Source: Pseudomonadota bacterium
GTDB lineage: Bacteria > Pseudomonadota > Gammaproteobacteria > Acidiferrobacterales > UBA6901
Direction: 5' to 3'
NCBI GenBank assembly: GCA_021785515.1
Contig: JAJYEX010000004.1
Coordinates: forward strand, 143,074-207,073
Length of the DNA stretch: 64,000 nt
How positions within the stretch are numbered: the first letter of the stretch is position 1; every line of letters begins with the position of its first letter. Of this stretch, positions 17,513-26,710 are shown piece by piece. The position numbers and the translations under genes are program-made. Under the pieces are notes generated by a model that was not told the origin of the DNA, did not search any database, and worked only from the letters and a program-made list of their open reading frames with translations.

Positions 17513-19792
17513 GTGTGGAGACTTATTGTGCCTCTGCGTGACGTGCATCTTTGGATTTCCTCTCCTATCCGGCAAACAAAACATTATGCAAAAGCCGGGT
17601 TGCGACTGTTGAAGCGGGCTTATCAATTGCTGCCTCTGAGCTATCAGACAAAGGCTAAGCATCGTCAACTTATCACTAAGTTATTTCCTCGTCTGATGTT
17701 AGCATCAGTGGGTCCTGCTGCCACACTCCAAGAATTCGCTCTACAGTACAATAAGAAATGGAAAGCAGAAATAGACAAATCTACCTTGCCAGAACCTGAA
17801 CAAGTTTTTCAAGGTGTTTCAGTTTTTAAAAATTTCAGTTTGCCAATATCCGATAAACCGTTGGTTTCAGTAATTGTTCCAATATACGGACAAATCAATT
17901 ATACCCTGCGCTGTTTGTATTCAATCGCAAAGCACGCGTCACAAGTTCCGTTTGAGGTCATTGTCGTTGATGATTGCTCGCCTGATCAATCAAGCGATGT
18001 TCTGTCGGAAATGAACGGCATCCGTCTTATTCGTAATAGCGAAAATTTAGGCGTTGTCCGATCTTGCAATGCCGGGGCTGCGTTGGGAAAAGGTGACTAT
18101 CTACTTTTTCTAAATAACAATACGGAAGTCATGCCTCACTGGATGGATGAGCTTGTGCGTACTTTTGTTGAATTTCCTGGGGCGGGTTTGGTTGGCTCGA
18201 AACTTGTCTATCCGGATGGGCATATACAAGAAGCTGGAGGGGCCATCTGGCAAGACGGTCGTGCCTGGAATTTCGGCCGTTATCAAGATTTGGAGTTGCC
18301 TATCTGTAACTATGCCAGAAATGTCGACTATTGTTCTGGTGCTTCCATTATGGTGCCTAAGGCGCTCTTTTGTGACCTAGGTGGGTTTGGTGAATACTAC
18401 GTTCCAGCTTACTGCGAGGACTCCGATCTTGCGCTAAAAATTCGAAATAAAGGTTATCGAGTTATATACCAGCCGCTGTCGCAAGTGATTCATTACGAGG
18501 GGATAGCTTGCGAAACTGACGTTACTCGCGGCACAAAGGCGTACCAGATTGAAAATACAAGAAAGCAATTCGAGTGCTGGCAAACACATTTTGCGGCTCA
18601 TCGGAATCTTGGGGGCGATGTAGATAAGGCGAAAGATAGAGCGGCGCACTATCGCGTCCTTGTGCTTGATCATTGTACCCCCGCGCCCAATCAAGACTCT
18701 GGCTCAATAGATGCCTATAACCACATGCTGTTGCTTAGGGAAATGGGGTTTCAGGTGACATTTATTCCTGAAGATAATTTTCTTTATATTTTTGAATACA
18801 CGAGCGCGTTACAGCGTATAGGAATTGAAGTTCTTTATGCGCCGTACGTAAGAAGTGTCAAACAGCATATTAAAAAATATGGAAAGCGTTATGATTTGGT
18901 TTTTATATACCGATCTACTGTTGCGGCTCGTCATTTAAAGGCAATAAGACGCTTTTGTACCAAAGCGAAAGTGCTATTTCATACGGTTGATTTGCATTTT
19001 CTGCGCCTAGCGCGAGAGGCATCGCTAACCTCGGATCGTGCCGCGGCTAGAAGGGCTAGGAAGATGAAAGATCTTGAACTTTCATTAATGGGTGATTCGG
19101 ATGTTACTACGGTTGTTAGCGTTAAAGAACTTGAAATGGTGAAGTCGATGCTTCCAGAAGCAAAAGTCAGACTCCTACCGTATGCTCGATACATTGGCGG
19201 TACGGAAGTGCCCTTTATGGAGCGTCGAGATATTGTTTTTGTTGGCGGCTATCAGCACGCACCGAATGTTGATGCTGTTAAGTTCATGGTGATGGAAATC
19301 ATGCCACTGCTTCGAGAGCGACTACCCGGGATTAAATTTTATATCGTGGGCAGCAATCCGCCAGAAGAAATAAAAGCACTCGCCGCTGATGATATTGTCA
19401 TCGTTGGATTTGTTGACCAGCTGAACTATTTTCTTGAACGAATGCGAGTGTCGGTTGCTCCGTTGCGTTATGGTGCGGGCATCAAAGGTAAGATTGGCAC
19501 GGCTATGGCGATCGGATTGCCGGTGGTTGCTACCCCTGTCGCAGCAGAAGGGATGTCTCTTATTCATGGTGAAAATATACTTGTGGCAGACGGAGCTAAG
19601 TCATTCGCTGACGCAGTGGCGCGGCTCTATTGCGATGAAGACCTATGGGTGCGGATTAGCAAAGGCGCAATCAATTTCGCCAAAGATAATTGGGGGGCGG
19701 AAGCCGCGTGGAATATATTGGCGAATATTATTTCAGATTTGAATATTAAGCCGATACGTCGAGAATTTCCCTTGAAGCTATATTCAGAATAA
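17513..19792 (+). CDS. GT2-GT4 fusion glycosyltransferase
   Basis: A 759-residue cytoplasmic protein. The N-terminal GT2 domain (about 115-360) has VSVIVPIYGQINYTLRCL, VIVVDDCSPDQS, the metal-site region LFLNNNTEVMP and CEDSDLALKIRNKGY. The C-terminal GT4-like domain (about 380-750) has APLRYGAGIKGKIGTAMAIG followed by PVVATPVAAEGM. Such double proteins extend O-antigen or capsule chains by two linkages. The start is taken as GTG at 17513; the frame has no better-supported start, and the first 60 residues are weakly conserved. It is A+T-rich like its neighbours. It is followed 46 bp later by the decayed ISL3 element. Confidence 0.87.
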   Translation: MWRLIVPLRDVHLWISSPIRQTKHYAKAGLRLLKRAYQLLPLSYQTKAKHRQLITKLFPRLMLASVGPAATLQEFALQYNKKWKAEIDKSTLPEPEQVFQGVSVFKNFSLPISDKPLVSVIVPIYGQINYTLRCLYSIAKHASQVPFEVIVVDDCSPDQSSDVLSEMNGIRLIRNSENLGVVRSCNAGAALGKGDYLLFLNNNTEVMPHWMDELVRTFVEFPGAGLVGSKLVYPDGHIQEAGGAIWQDGRAWNFGRYQDLELPICNYARNVDYCSGASIMVPKALFCDLGGFGEYYVPAYCEDSDLALKIRNKGYRVIYQPLSQVIHYEGIACETDVTRGTKAYQIENTRKQFECWQTHFAAHRNLGGDVDKAKDRAAHYRVLVLDHCTPAPNQDSGSIDAYNHMLLLREMGFQVTFIPEDNFLYIFEYTSALQRIGIEVLYAPYVRSVKQHIKKYGKRYDLVFIYRSTVAARHLKAIRRFCTKAKVLFHTVDLHFLRLAREASLTSDRAAARRARKMKDLELSLMGDSDVTTVVSVKELEMVKSMLPEAKVRLLPYARYIGGTEVPFMERRDIVFVGGYQHAPNVDAVKFMVMEIMPLLRERLPGIKFYIVGSNPPEEIKALAADDIVIVGFVDQLNYFLERMRVSVAPLRYGAGIKGKIGTAMAIGLPVVATPVAAEGMSLIHGENILVADGAKSFADAVARLYCDEDLWVRISKGAINFAKDNWGAEAAWNILANIISDLNIKPIRREFPLKLYSE

Positions 19793-19837
19793 AGGCCCAT
19801 CGTGAAAACGAGTGGGTAAAAGTTGCTCATTTTTCGA

Positions 19838-20988
19838 TCAAATCTGAGGCAGCATCGAGGCGAGGATCTTGAGCCTCAGGTATTCCTCATCGCGCAATCC
19901 GTAGGCGCGGCGCTGGAGGACGCGGATCTTATTGTTCAAGCCCTCGACGAAGCCAAGCGAGACTTTGTTCTCGGGGTGACAGTAAGCCGCGATGCCGTCC
20001 CAGTGCCGCTCGATCATCTCGGCGAACTTCTCGTAAGGCGAGAGGCGCTGCCACCTGAGGCTTGCCCGCCAGTTTTCGAAGAACTTGCGCGCCCATGCTT
20101 CGCGCTCGTAGTCCCAGAGTTGACCGAAGGACTCTTTGAGCAGGTAGGCGGTGTTCAGGCGCTTATTAGCGGCCAGCAGCCGCTTCAGGTTCTTGTGTGC
20201 CGTGCCGGTGAGGTTTTGCGGATGCGACAGCAATGTATATTTCTGTCCCTTGATGAAGTGGTGTTGCTTGCCTTGAAGGCGCGCGTACTCGGATTTTCTG
20301 ACCTTATCCAGCGCCTCGCCCAGGTGCTTCATGACGTGGAACTTGTCGAACAGGATGGCCGAGCGCGGGGCGTTCTTCTGCGTCGAATTGCGAAACGGTT
20401 TCCACATGTCCATGACGGTGAGCCGTATGCGCTGGGCCTTCTTTTCCCCGAGAAATCGATAGAACTCATCCATGCTCGCCTCGCTTCTGTCCTCACCGCC
20501 AAACCAGATCGGGCGACGGCGAATGAGGTCGCTCACCACGATCCGGTAGCTGTGCCCCTTTCGGATCGAGATCTCATCGATTCCCACGACCTGAGGTCCC
20601 GGGGTCCCGATGCGTTGCAGCTGTTCGCGCATGTAGTCCATTTCCAGCCGCTTGACCGTCTGCCAGTCCAAATGCAGCTCGGCGGCGACATCCTTAGATG
20701 GTGCCAGCGCGACAGCGCCGGCCCACGTAGCGCGCAAAGCGCTTCGTGTGCAGCGCGTTCTCGACCAGAAAGTCCAGCCGCTCCCGCTTCACCGTGCCGC
20801 ACTGGCGGCAGGCCACCCGCCGCACCTCCACATCGAGGTAGATGCGGTAGTCGGCGCAGGCGATATCCCGCACCCGCCGGCGCTTGCGGTCGTACCAGGT
20901 GTGATGGGTTGTACCACAGGCACCGCACACCGTTTTTTTCCCCGCCGAATGAGCGTGATGAGGCGAGCACCCGGGTCACCGAAAGAAG
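19838..20988 (-). pseudogene. Frameshifted ISL3-family transposase
   Basis: Minus-strand ISL3 transposase. The 299-residue C-terminal part is open (20737-19838) and shows VVGIDEISIRKGHSYRIVV and DMWKPFRNS, with AILFDKFHVMKHLGEALD following. The N-terminal zinc-finger part, CGACGTTHHTWYDRK to FARYVGRRCRAGTI, is in another frame. An extra T near 20695 (ATC-T-AAG where ATC-AAG is expected) separates them, and a run of seven A residues near 20935 shifts the frame once more. The 5' end meets the neighbouring IS3 element, so the element's own right end is missing or displaced. It is not expected to work. Confidence 0.87.
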
Positions 20989-21007
20989 TGGCCCCGCAAA
21001 TTCGAAC
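20984..21007 (+). repeat. IS3 left inverted repeat
   Basis: Starts AGAAGTGGCCCCG. It pairs with 22237-22260. Confidence 0.8.
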
Positions 21008-21073
21008 AGTGCGATAAGTGGAAACTCCGGGCATCATGCCGGGTCATGAATGGCTTGGCGAGAAGGAGTTTTG

Positions 21074-21384
21074 ATGACGAAGAAATCAGGACGCCGTACC
21101 CGCCGCACCCACAATGCGGAGTTCAAGGCCCGTGTCGCCTTGGCCGCCCTGCGCGAGGACAAAACGCTGGCGGAGCTCTCGGCGCAGTTCGAGGTGCATC
21201 CGAACCCGATCACGGAATGGCGCCGCCAGCTGCTGGAGAACGCGGCCAGCGTTTTCGCAGGTGCAGCCGGCCAGGGCCCCGTGGACTTGGCCCCGTTGCA
21301 TGCCAAGATCGGACAGCAGGCTCTGGAGTTGGATTTTTAGAACGCGCGCTCACCCAAGCGGGTTTGCTGAGCGCAAAGCGATGA
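21074..21384 (+). pseudogene. IS3-family OrfA (helix-turn-helix), frameshifted
   Basis: Begins [20 protein letters not shown] at ATG 21074, with GAGAAGGAG upstream as ribosome site, and carries the HTH segment [20 protein letters not shown]. The expected ending [17 protein letters not shown] is in the next frame because one T is missing near 21337, so the ORF stops early at 21340. Confidence 0.85.
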
Positions 21385-22109
21385 TCGACCGTGAACATGG
21401 GCTGCCCATCACCTGCCAGGCCCGGCAGCTCAACATCAGCCGGGGAACGGTGTACTACCTGCCGAGATCGGCAAGCGACGCCAGTTTCAGCGCGAAGGCA
21501 TCGAGGTCGGCCGGCGCCATGTGCGCACGCTCATGCGGCGCATGGGCATCGAGGCGCTGTGTCCCCAGCCGGGCACGAGCAAACGCAACCCGGGGCACCA
21601 GGTCTACCCCTATCTGCTGCGCAGCCTCACCCTCACCCGGGCCAACCAGGTCTGGGCGCTGGACACGACCTACATCCCCATGGCGCGAGGGTTTGTGTAT
21701 CTCACCGCCGTGGTGGACGTGGCCAGCCGCATGGTGCTCGCACACAAGGTCGCCATCACCTTGGAGTCTTGCCATGCCAGGGAGGTCATCGAGCAGGCCT
21801 TCGCCCGCCATGGTGTTCCCGAGATCGTCAACACCGATCAGGGCAGCCAGTTCACGGCCGAGGAGTTCACGGACGCCGTCCTCGATCGGGGCTGCCAACT
21901 GTCGATGGATGGACGTGGAGCGCCTGTGGCGCAGCGTGAAGTACGAATGCGTGTATCTCAAGGCCTATGACGGTGTCAGCGCCGCCCGGGCCGACATCGG
22001 CCGCCACATCGACTGGTTCAACGCGCATCGGGGGCATTCAAGCCTCCAGGACCTCACGCCGCTTGAAGCCTACCTGAACCTGTTGCCAACCCACCAGGAG
22101 GCTGCATAG
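21381..22109 (+). pseudogene. IS3-family OrfB (DDE integrase), deleted and frameshifted
   Basis: Starts MIDREHGLPITCQARQLNIS. About 30 residues are then missing before REGIEVGRRHVRTLMRRMGI. The catalytic core WALDTTYIPM and VNTDQGSQF is present, but the region around SMDGRG has lost the usual residues before ERLWRSVKYE, and the frame changes there. The ending HRGHSSLQDLTPLEAYLNLL is normal. Two of the three catalytic acidic residues remain in one frame and the third in another, so no active enzyme is made. Confidence 0.87.
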
Positions 22110-22236
22110 AATGGATTCGTGGTGCGCCCCGACTCGCCCACCGCATCGGTCGTTCGTCGCAGCCGACGCCCGTTGCCGCGGACAACTCTGCACCGTCCCA
22201 ACCCGCTCGGAATCCACTTATAGATCGGGGAATGCT

Positions 22237-22260
22237 GTTCAAACAACCGGGGCCACTTCT
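22237..22260 (+). repeat. IS3 right inverted repeat
   Basis: Ends GGGGCCACTTCT, complementary to the left end at 20984-21007. Confidence 0.8.
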
Positions 22261-22412
22261 CTCGGGCAGCTCACACCGGTGGAGTTCAAACGTCAACTAA
22301 CCACAACAGCGATCCCGGAAGGGGCCATTTCCTAGGCCTTTATTGGTCCGCAGAAATCAGGCAGGTCAGCCCCCGAAGTCGGATCTATTTTGGACAAGGG
22401 TGATCGGTAGCG

Positions 22413-23372
22413 ATGAATCGGTGTACGGTAATTGTTGTCAACTGGAATTCCTGGGAGATTTTAGCGGAATGTCTGGATAAACTTCAAAAGCAGGTGTTCC
22501 GCGACTTCCGGGTTACTGTCGTTGACAATTCGAGCATTCAGCCAGTGCCGGTAGAGTTTCTGAAACGCTACTCAGAGGTTCAGTTTATTGTCAATCGGGA
22601 GAATGTCGGTTTTGCGGCAGCAAATAACCAAAGGATTTTTGCGTCAAACGACAATGAGTTTGTGGCGTTGCTCAATCCCGACGCGTTTCCTGATGCTGAG
22701 TGGCTCCAGCGGCTGGTGGACGCCGCGGACCATTATCTGGAATATGCCGCATTTGGTAGCCGACAGCTCATGGACCGAGAGGTGGACGTTCTGGACGGCG
22801 AAGGAGATGTCGTGCATGTCAGTGGCTTAGTGTGGCGCAATGGTTTTGGGAGGAGGGCGAGCGATGATATAGCGCCGAGAGAAATCTTTACACCTTGTGC
22901 GGCGGCGGCATTATATAGAAAGGAAGCATTGCGCGCAGTGGGCGGATTTGACGAAGATTTTTTTTGCTATATTGAAGATGTTGATTTGGGATTTCGTTTG
23001 CAATTAAAAGGGTATCGATGCTTGCTGGTACCTGGCGCGGTAGTGCATCATGTTGGTTCAGCGACGACTGGTGGACGGCAGAGCGATTTCGCCATATACC
23101 ATGGACATCGCAACATGGTTTGGATGTATGTCAAAGATATGCCGGGATGGATATTTTGGGTATGTCTGCCCTTGCATATCGCAATGAACCTGAGCGCAAT
23201 TGTCTTGTTTACATTTCGCGGTAGATTCTCGACGATCATAAAGGCGAAACGGGATGCGATTTTTGGGTTACGCCGGATGTGGCGGAAACGGCGCGAGATA
23301 CAGAACGCCAGATCAGTGCCGATAAGTAGAATCTGGCGGATTATGGATAAGAGCCTTTTCCTCAGGCGATAG
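22413..23372 (+). CDS. GT2 glycosyltransferase, rhamnosyltransferase-like
   Basis: A 319-residue inverting glycosyltransferase. It begins TVIVVNWNSWEILAECLDKL; VVDNSS follows, and the donor/metal site is in LLNPDAFPD near residue 88. GGFDEDFFCYIEDVDLGFRL is the WbbL-like acceptor motif. A hydrophobic segment near 245-270 may anchor it to the inner membrane. WbbL-type enzymes add rhamnose to the lipid-linked first sugar; the exact donor here is not known. It lies directly right of the IS3 element and is followed by another GT2 gene. Confidence 0.87.
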   Translation: MNRCTVIVVNWNSWEILAECLDKLQKQVFRDFRVTVVDNSSIQPVPVEFLKRYSEVQFIVNRENVGFAAANNQRIFASNDNEFVALLNPDAFPDAEWLQRLVDAADHYLEYAAFGSRQLMDREVDVLDGEGDVVHVSGLVWRNGFGRRASDDIAPREIFTPCAAAALYRKEALRAVGGFDEDFFCYIEDVDLGFRLQLKGYRCLLVPGAVVHHVGSATTGGRQSDFAIYHGHRNMVWMYVKDMPGWIFWVCLPLHIAMNLSAIVLFTFRGRFSTIIKAKRDAIFGLRRMWRKRREIQNARSVPISRIWRIMDKSLFLRR

Positions 23373-23560
23373 GGACGCGCCGTGGGGTGTGCGTCGTGTA
23401 CTTTTGGTTGTGTCCGGCTTAATGATGGAGCCTTCACGTGCTACTCAGCATTATATATTGGCGAGATAGGGCAAGAAGCGCTGATCAAGCTATCGCGAGT
23501 TTTTCTGGATTTTAACGGATTGAACGCCGGAACACGCAGACCTGTTTCGAGTTTTGACGC

Positions 23561-24361
23561 ATGAGTAGTGTTTCGGCCACTGATATGCCGCGCCTGGTTA
23601 CGGTATCGGTGGTCAGTCACGACCAAGGCGCGCTTGTGAAACTGCTTTTGGAGGACCTTGATTGGCATTCAGCGGCGCGGATCGAAGTGATTCTGACGGT
23701 TAATGTGGAGGAGGTGCTGCCGTTCGATTGTGCGGAATATCAGTTTCCCGTGACGATCATAAGAAACGTAAGCCCACGCGGGTTCGGTGCCAATCACAAC
23801 GCCGCCTTTCGGGAGCGGCACTGCAGCTTCTTCTGTGTTATGAATCCGGACATACGTCTGAATTCCGATCCATTCACTTTACTTCTGCCTGCTTTGGCTG
23901 ATCCGAGTGTGGCGATCGTCGCGCCACTTGTGTGTAGCGTGAAGGGGAAGATCGAAGACAGCGCGCGCCGCATGCCAACGCCGCTCATCATCGCCAATAA
24001 GGCATTTGGGCGTGGGCGTGGTCCGGACTATCCCATCGGGCAGGAGCGGTTTTATCCGGACTGGGTTGCGGGAATGTTCATGCTGTTTCGTAGCGACGTG
24101 TATGCGCAAATGGGCGGATTCGATGAACGGTATTTCCTCTATTATGAGGATGTGGATCTGTGCGCGCGTCTTGCGCTGTCAGGATATCGGATCGTGCTTG
24201 ATCCCGCGGTGTCGGTGACCCATGATGCCCGCCGCGAAAGTCACCGCCGGTTCCGGTATTTTCTTCGCCATGCGGCAAGTATTTCACGGTTTTTTCTTTC
24301 TCCGGTCTATTTTCGCTATATGGTCCGCCGCATGCCGCAGCGGAATTCAAGACCCACGTGA
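23561..24361 (+). CDS. GT2 glycosyltransferase
   Basis: A 266-residue GT2 enzyme. Visible elements are VSVVSHDQGALVKLLLEDL, NVSPRGFGANHNAAF, the metal-site region CVMNPDIRLN near residue 90 and GGFDERYFLYYEDVDLCARL near residue 188. It resembles WbbL-like and O-antigen chain transferases and is close to the WbpL-like gene, as in Pseudomonas and related O-antigen clusters. The stop codon overlaps the start of the following epimerase gene. Confidence 0.87.
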   Translation: MSSVSATDMPRLVTVSVVSHDQGALVKLLLEDLDWHSAARIEVILTVNVEEVLPFDCAEYQFPVTIIRNVSPRGFGANHNAAFRERHCSFFCVMNPDIRLNSDPFTLLLPALADPSVAIVAPLVCSVKGKIEDSARRMPTPLIIANKAFGRGRGPDYPIGQERFYPDWVAGMFMLFRSDVYAQMGGFDERYFLYYEDVDLCARLALSGYRIVLDPAVSVTHDARRESHRRFRYFLRHAASISRFFLSPVYFRYMVRRMPQRNSRPT

Positions 24362-25371
24362 TGGATGTTCAGGAACGTGGTATTGCGCTGGTGACGGGCG
24401 GGACGGGCTTTATCGGAACCCATCTGGTTGCAGCACTCACGCAGCGAGGCAATAGAGTCCGTGTACTGACGCGGCAACACGAATCTGCAGTATCAGTTCA
24501 GGTTGCGACCGTATCTTTGTTCGCCGGCGATCTGGCTGAGCGGCCGAGCCTGCACGGCCTGTGCGACGGGGTGGATACGGTGTTTCACTGTGCCGGATTG
24601 GCGCATACTGAAGCGCAGGGAAATGAAGACTATTCCGGGGCGCAGTGGCGTGCGACTGTTGATGGAACCGAAAATCTTCTTGAGGAAGCCGCGGGCAAGG
24701 TCAGGAGCATCATCTACCTCAGCAGCGTCAAGGCGATGGGCGAGGGTGGTGAGCAAGAGCTGGATGAGTCCTCCGTCCCGCATCCAGAGGGGGCCTATGG
24801 TCAGGCCCGGCTCGCGGCCGAAGCGCGGGTTCTGGAATTCGGCCGGCGTCATGGAGTCCGCGTATGTATTCTGCGCTTGTCCATGGTGTATGGTGCAGGA
24901 TGCAAAGGTAATCTGCCGCGCATGATCGCGGCGGTGGATCGCAACCGGTTTCCGCCGCTGCCGGAAACCGGTAACCGGCGCTCCATGGTGTATGTGGAGG
25001 ACGTGGTGCAGGCGGCATTGCTGGCTGCGGACAATGACCGAGCAGCCGGCCAGGTCTACATCGTGACCGATGGTAAAGGTTATTCCACGCGGCAGATATA
25101 CGAGTGGATCTGTAGCGCCCTGGGCAAGCCGATTCCGCGCTGGACTGTACCGCCGGGCTTGCTGCGTAGTGCCGCCCTTGCCGGAGACCTGATCGGTACG
25201 GTTCGTGGCCGCTCATTTGCATTCAATTCCCGTGCGCTGGAGAAGCTTCTCGGTTCGGCCTGGTATAGTTCCCGCAAGATCACCGAGGAGCTCGGATATC
25301 ATCCATCGTGCGATGTTGAAAGGGCACTGCCTGAAATGATCGCCGCATACCGGCAATGTCACTCTTCCTAG
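24361..25371 (+). CDS. UDP-sugar epimerase-like SDR protein
   Basis: A 336-residue extended SDR with the NAD motif GGTGFIGTHLV and YLSSVKAMG near residue 122. The catalytic tyrosine is present, but the usual lysine of YxxxK is arginine: YGQAR near residue 145. The family is UDP-GlcNAc/UDP-glucose 4-epimerase-like proteins encoded beside WbpL/WecA (WbpV/Gne-like). If the arginine cannot replace lysine, the protein may have lost epimerase activity or changed role. ATG 24361 is chosen over the adjoining GTG at 24358. It overlaps the next gene by 16 bp. Confidence 0.82.
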   Translation: MDVQERGIALVTGGTGFIGTHLVAALTQRGNRVRVLTRQHESAVSVQVATVSLFAGDLAERPSLHGLCDGVDTVFHCAGLAHTEAQGNEDYSGAQWRATVDGTENLLEEAAGKVRSIIYLSSVKAMGEGGEQELDESSVPHPEGAYGQARLAAEARVLEFGRRHGVRVCILRLSMVYGAGCKGNLPRMIAAVDRNRFPPLPETGNRRSMVYVEDVVQAALLAADNDRAAGQVYIVTDGKGYSTRQIYEWICSALGKPIPRWTVPPGLLRSAALAGDLIGTVRGRSFAFNSRALEKLLGSAWYSSRKITEELGYHPSCDVERALPEMIAAYRQCHSS

Positions 25372-26381
25372 GCATTGTAGTCGTCGCCTGTCTCGCGATT
25401 TCTGCCGGGCTCACGTGGCGGTTCTGCGATCCGGCTTCGCGTTTTCACATTCTGGATCACCCCAACGAGCGTTCGCTGCATACGCGGCCAACCCCGCGCA
25501 GCGGCGGTGTTGCGATATTGGCTGCAATTGTCGCAGGCCTGCTTGCCCTCAGCTGGCAATTCAGGGATCTGCACCGCGTTGCCTGGATCGGGTCTGGAAT
25601 GCTGCTGGTTGCCGGTGTGTCCTTTATGGATGACCGCCGGGGCCTGCCGGTGGGAGCCCGCCTGGCTGCACATGTGGTTGCCGCCTCCCTGCTGCTGTGG
25701 GGCGGACTTTCGTTGCACCGGCTGTCATTCCCCGGCAGGACCTGGAGCCTGCCAGTCTGGCTGGGCGCAGGCCTGTCGCTGATCTGCACGGTGTGGATGG
25801 TGAATCTCTACAACTTCATGGACGGCATGGATGGTTTTGCGGGCGGGATGGCCGTGATCGGATTCGGTGGTTTTGCCGCGCTCGGGTGGTTGGCAGGAAA
25901 TGATCCATATTTCTGGACGAGCCTGATCGTCGCCGTCGCTGCGGCAGGTTTCCTGGCGTACAATTTTCCGCCAGCACGCATATTTATGGGAGACGTCGGA
26001 TCGTCGACGCTCGGTTTTCTGGCCGCCGCCTTGTCCCTGTGGGGTGTGCGGGACGGGGTATTTCCGATCTGGACCGCCTTGCTGGTGTTCTCTCCCTTTG
26101 TGGTCGACGCCACCGTGACGCTGGTGGCACGTCTGGTACGCGGCGAAAAGGTGTGGCAGGCCCATCGCAGTCACTACTACCAGAGACTGGTGCAGCTCGG
26201 ATGGGGGCATCGCCGGACCGTTCTTTGGGAATATGTCCTGATGCTGGCCTGTGTCGCGTCGGCGATGTGGCTGCGCGCACGCGCACCGTTAGCTCAGGGC
26301 GTGGTCTTGCTGGTGTGGGTAGCGGTATACGGAAGCCTGATGAGCTGGGTGCACCGGACACAGCGCCGACGCCCCGGGTGA
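25356..26381 (+). CDS. wbpL: Undecaprenyl-phosphate sugar-1-phosphate transferase (WecA/WbpL family)
   Basis: A 341-residue polytopic inner-membrane enzyme that starts O-antigen synthesis by moving a sugar-1-phosphate from a UDP-sugar to undecaprenyl phosphate. Family motifs are present: MDDRRGLPVGAR (about 90), NLYNFMDGMDGFAGG (about 150), FMGDVGSSTLGF (about 210) and HRSHYYQRL (about 270). About ten membrane segments are visible. In Pseudomonas WbpL works with FucNAc or QuiNAc supplied by WbpM/WbpV, and homologues of both are encoded beside it here. Confidence 0.88.
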   Translation: MSLFLGIVVVACLAISAGLTWRFCDPASRFHILDHPNERSLHTRPTPRSGGVAILAAIVAGLLALSWQFRDLHRVAWIGSGMLLVAGVSFMDDRRGLPVGARLAAHVVAASLLLWGGLSLHRLSFPGRTWSLPVWLGAGLSLICTVWMVNLYNFMDGMDGFAGGMAVIGFGGFAALGWLAGNDPYFWTSLIVAVAAAGFLAYNFPPARIFMGDVGSSTLGFLAAALSLWGVRDGVFPIWTALLVFSPFVVDATVTLVARLVRGEKVWQAHRSHYYQRLVQLGWGHRRTVLWEYVLMLACVASAMWLRARAPLAQGVVLLVWVAVYGSLMSWVHRTQRRRPG

Positions 26382-26710
26382 GCGCAACAGTGCTTTTGCG
26401 GAGGTCACAGGACTGTCGCATGGACTCTAACCTGCGGCTGGGCGGTTTTGCCGAGCCGCTTCGATGTGGCTATGATGGGCTGTTGGAACTTCATGCCCGT
26501 GTGCCAGGGTTGGCTATCGTGGCTGCCGGAGCCAGATGATGCTGGAGTGGATTGGGTGCAGGAGTCGATGACAGACGGGGACGGGATCCGGATTCCGGGA
26601 AGCCTCCCGGTGCCGGTATCAGGGCCGGTGCTGCCAGTCGTCTATTCCGCGCGGTCTTGCCACCCGCTTGCTGGCGGCAAGGGGTCCGGCCCGGCAGGGG
26701 GCGGTAGGAC
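26382..26710 (+). other. Non-coding gap before the 4,6-dehydratase gene
   Basis: About 330 bp, G+C-rich, with no recognisable gene. The last bases GGGGGCGGTAGG include the ribosome site of the dehydratase. Confidence 0.4.

Larger units (their letters stand above)
20984..22260 (+). mobile_element. IS3-family insertion sequence (decayed)
   Basis: The ends are marked by 24-bp imperfect inverted repeats at 20984-21007 and 22237-22260, matching at 19 of 24 positions; the outermost 13 bases of each, AGAAGTGGCCCCG, are identical. Between them lie orfA and orfB of an IS3-type transposase, both damaged. No clear direct target duplication flanks these ends, and the true termini may lie a few bases further out. 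It abuts the 5' end of the ISL3 transposase, so it probably inserted into that older element. Confidence 0.85.

Noticed and set aside
19823-21049. 408-codon open frame on the plus strand
   Set aside because: Antisense to the ISL3 transposase.
26698-26710. Possible RfaH ops element (GGCGGTAG)
   Set aside because: Only 8 bases match, the rest diverges, and it coincides with the ribosome site of the dehydratase gene.
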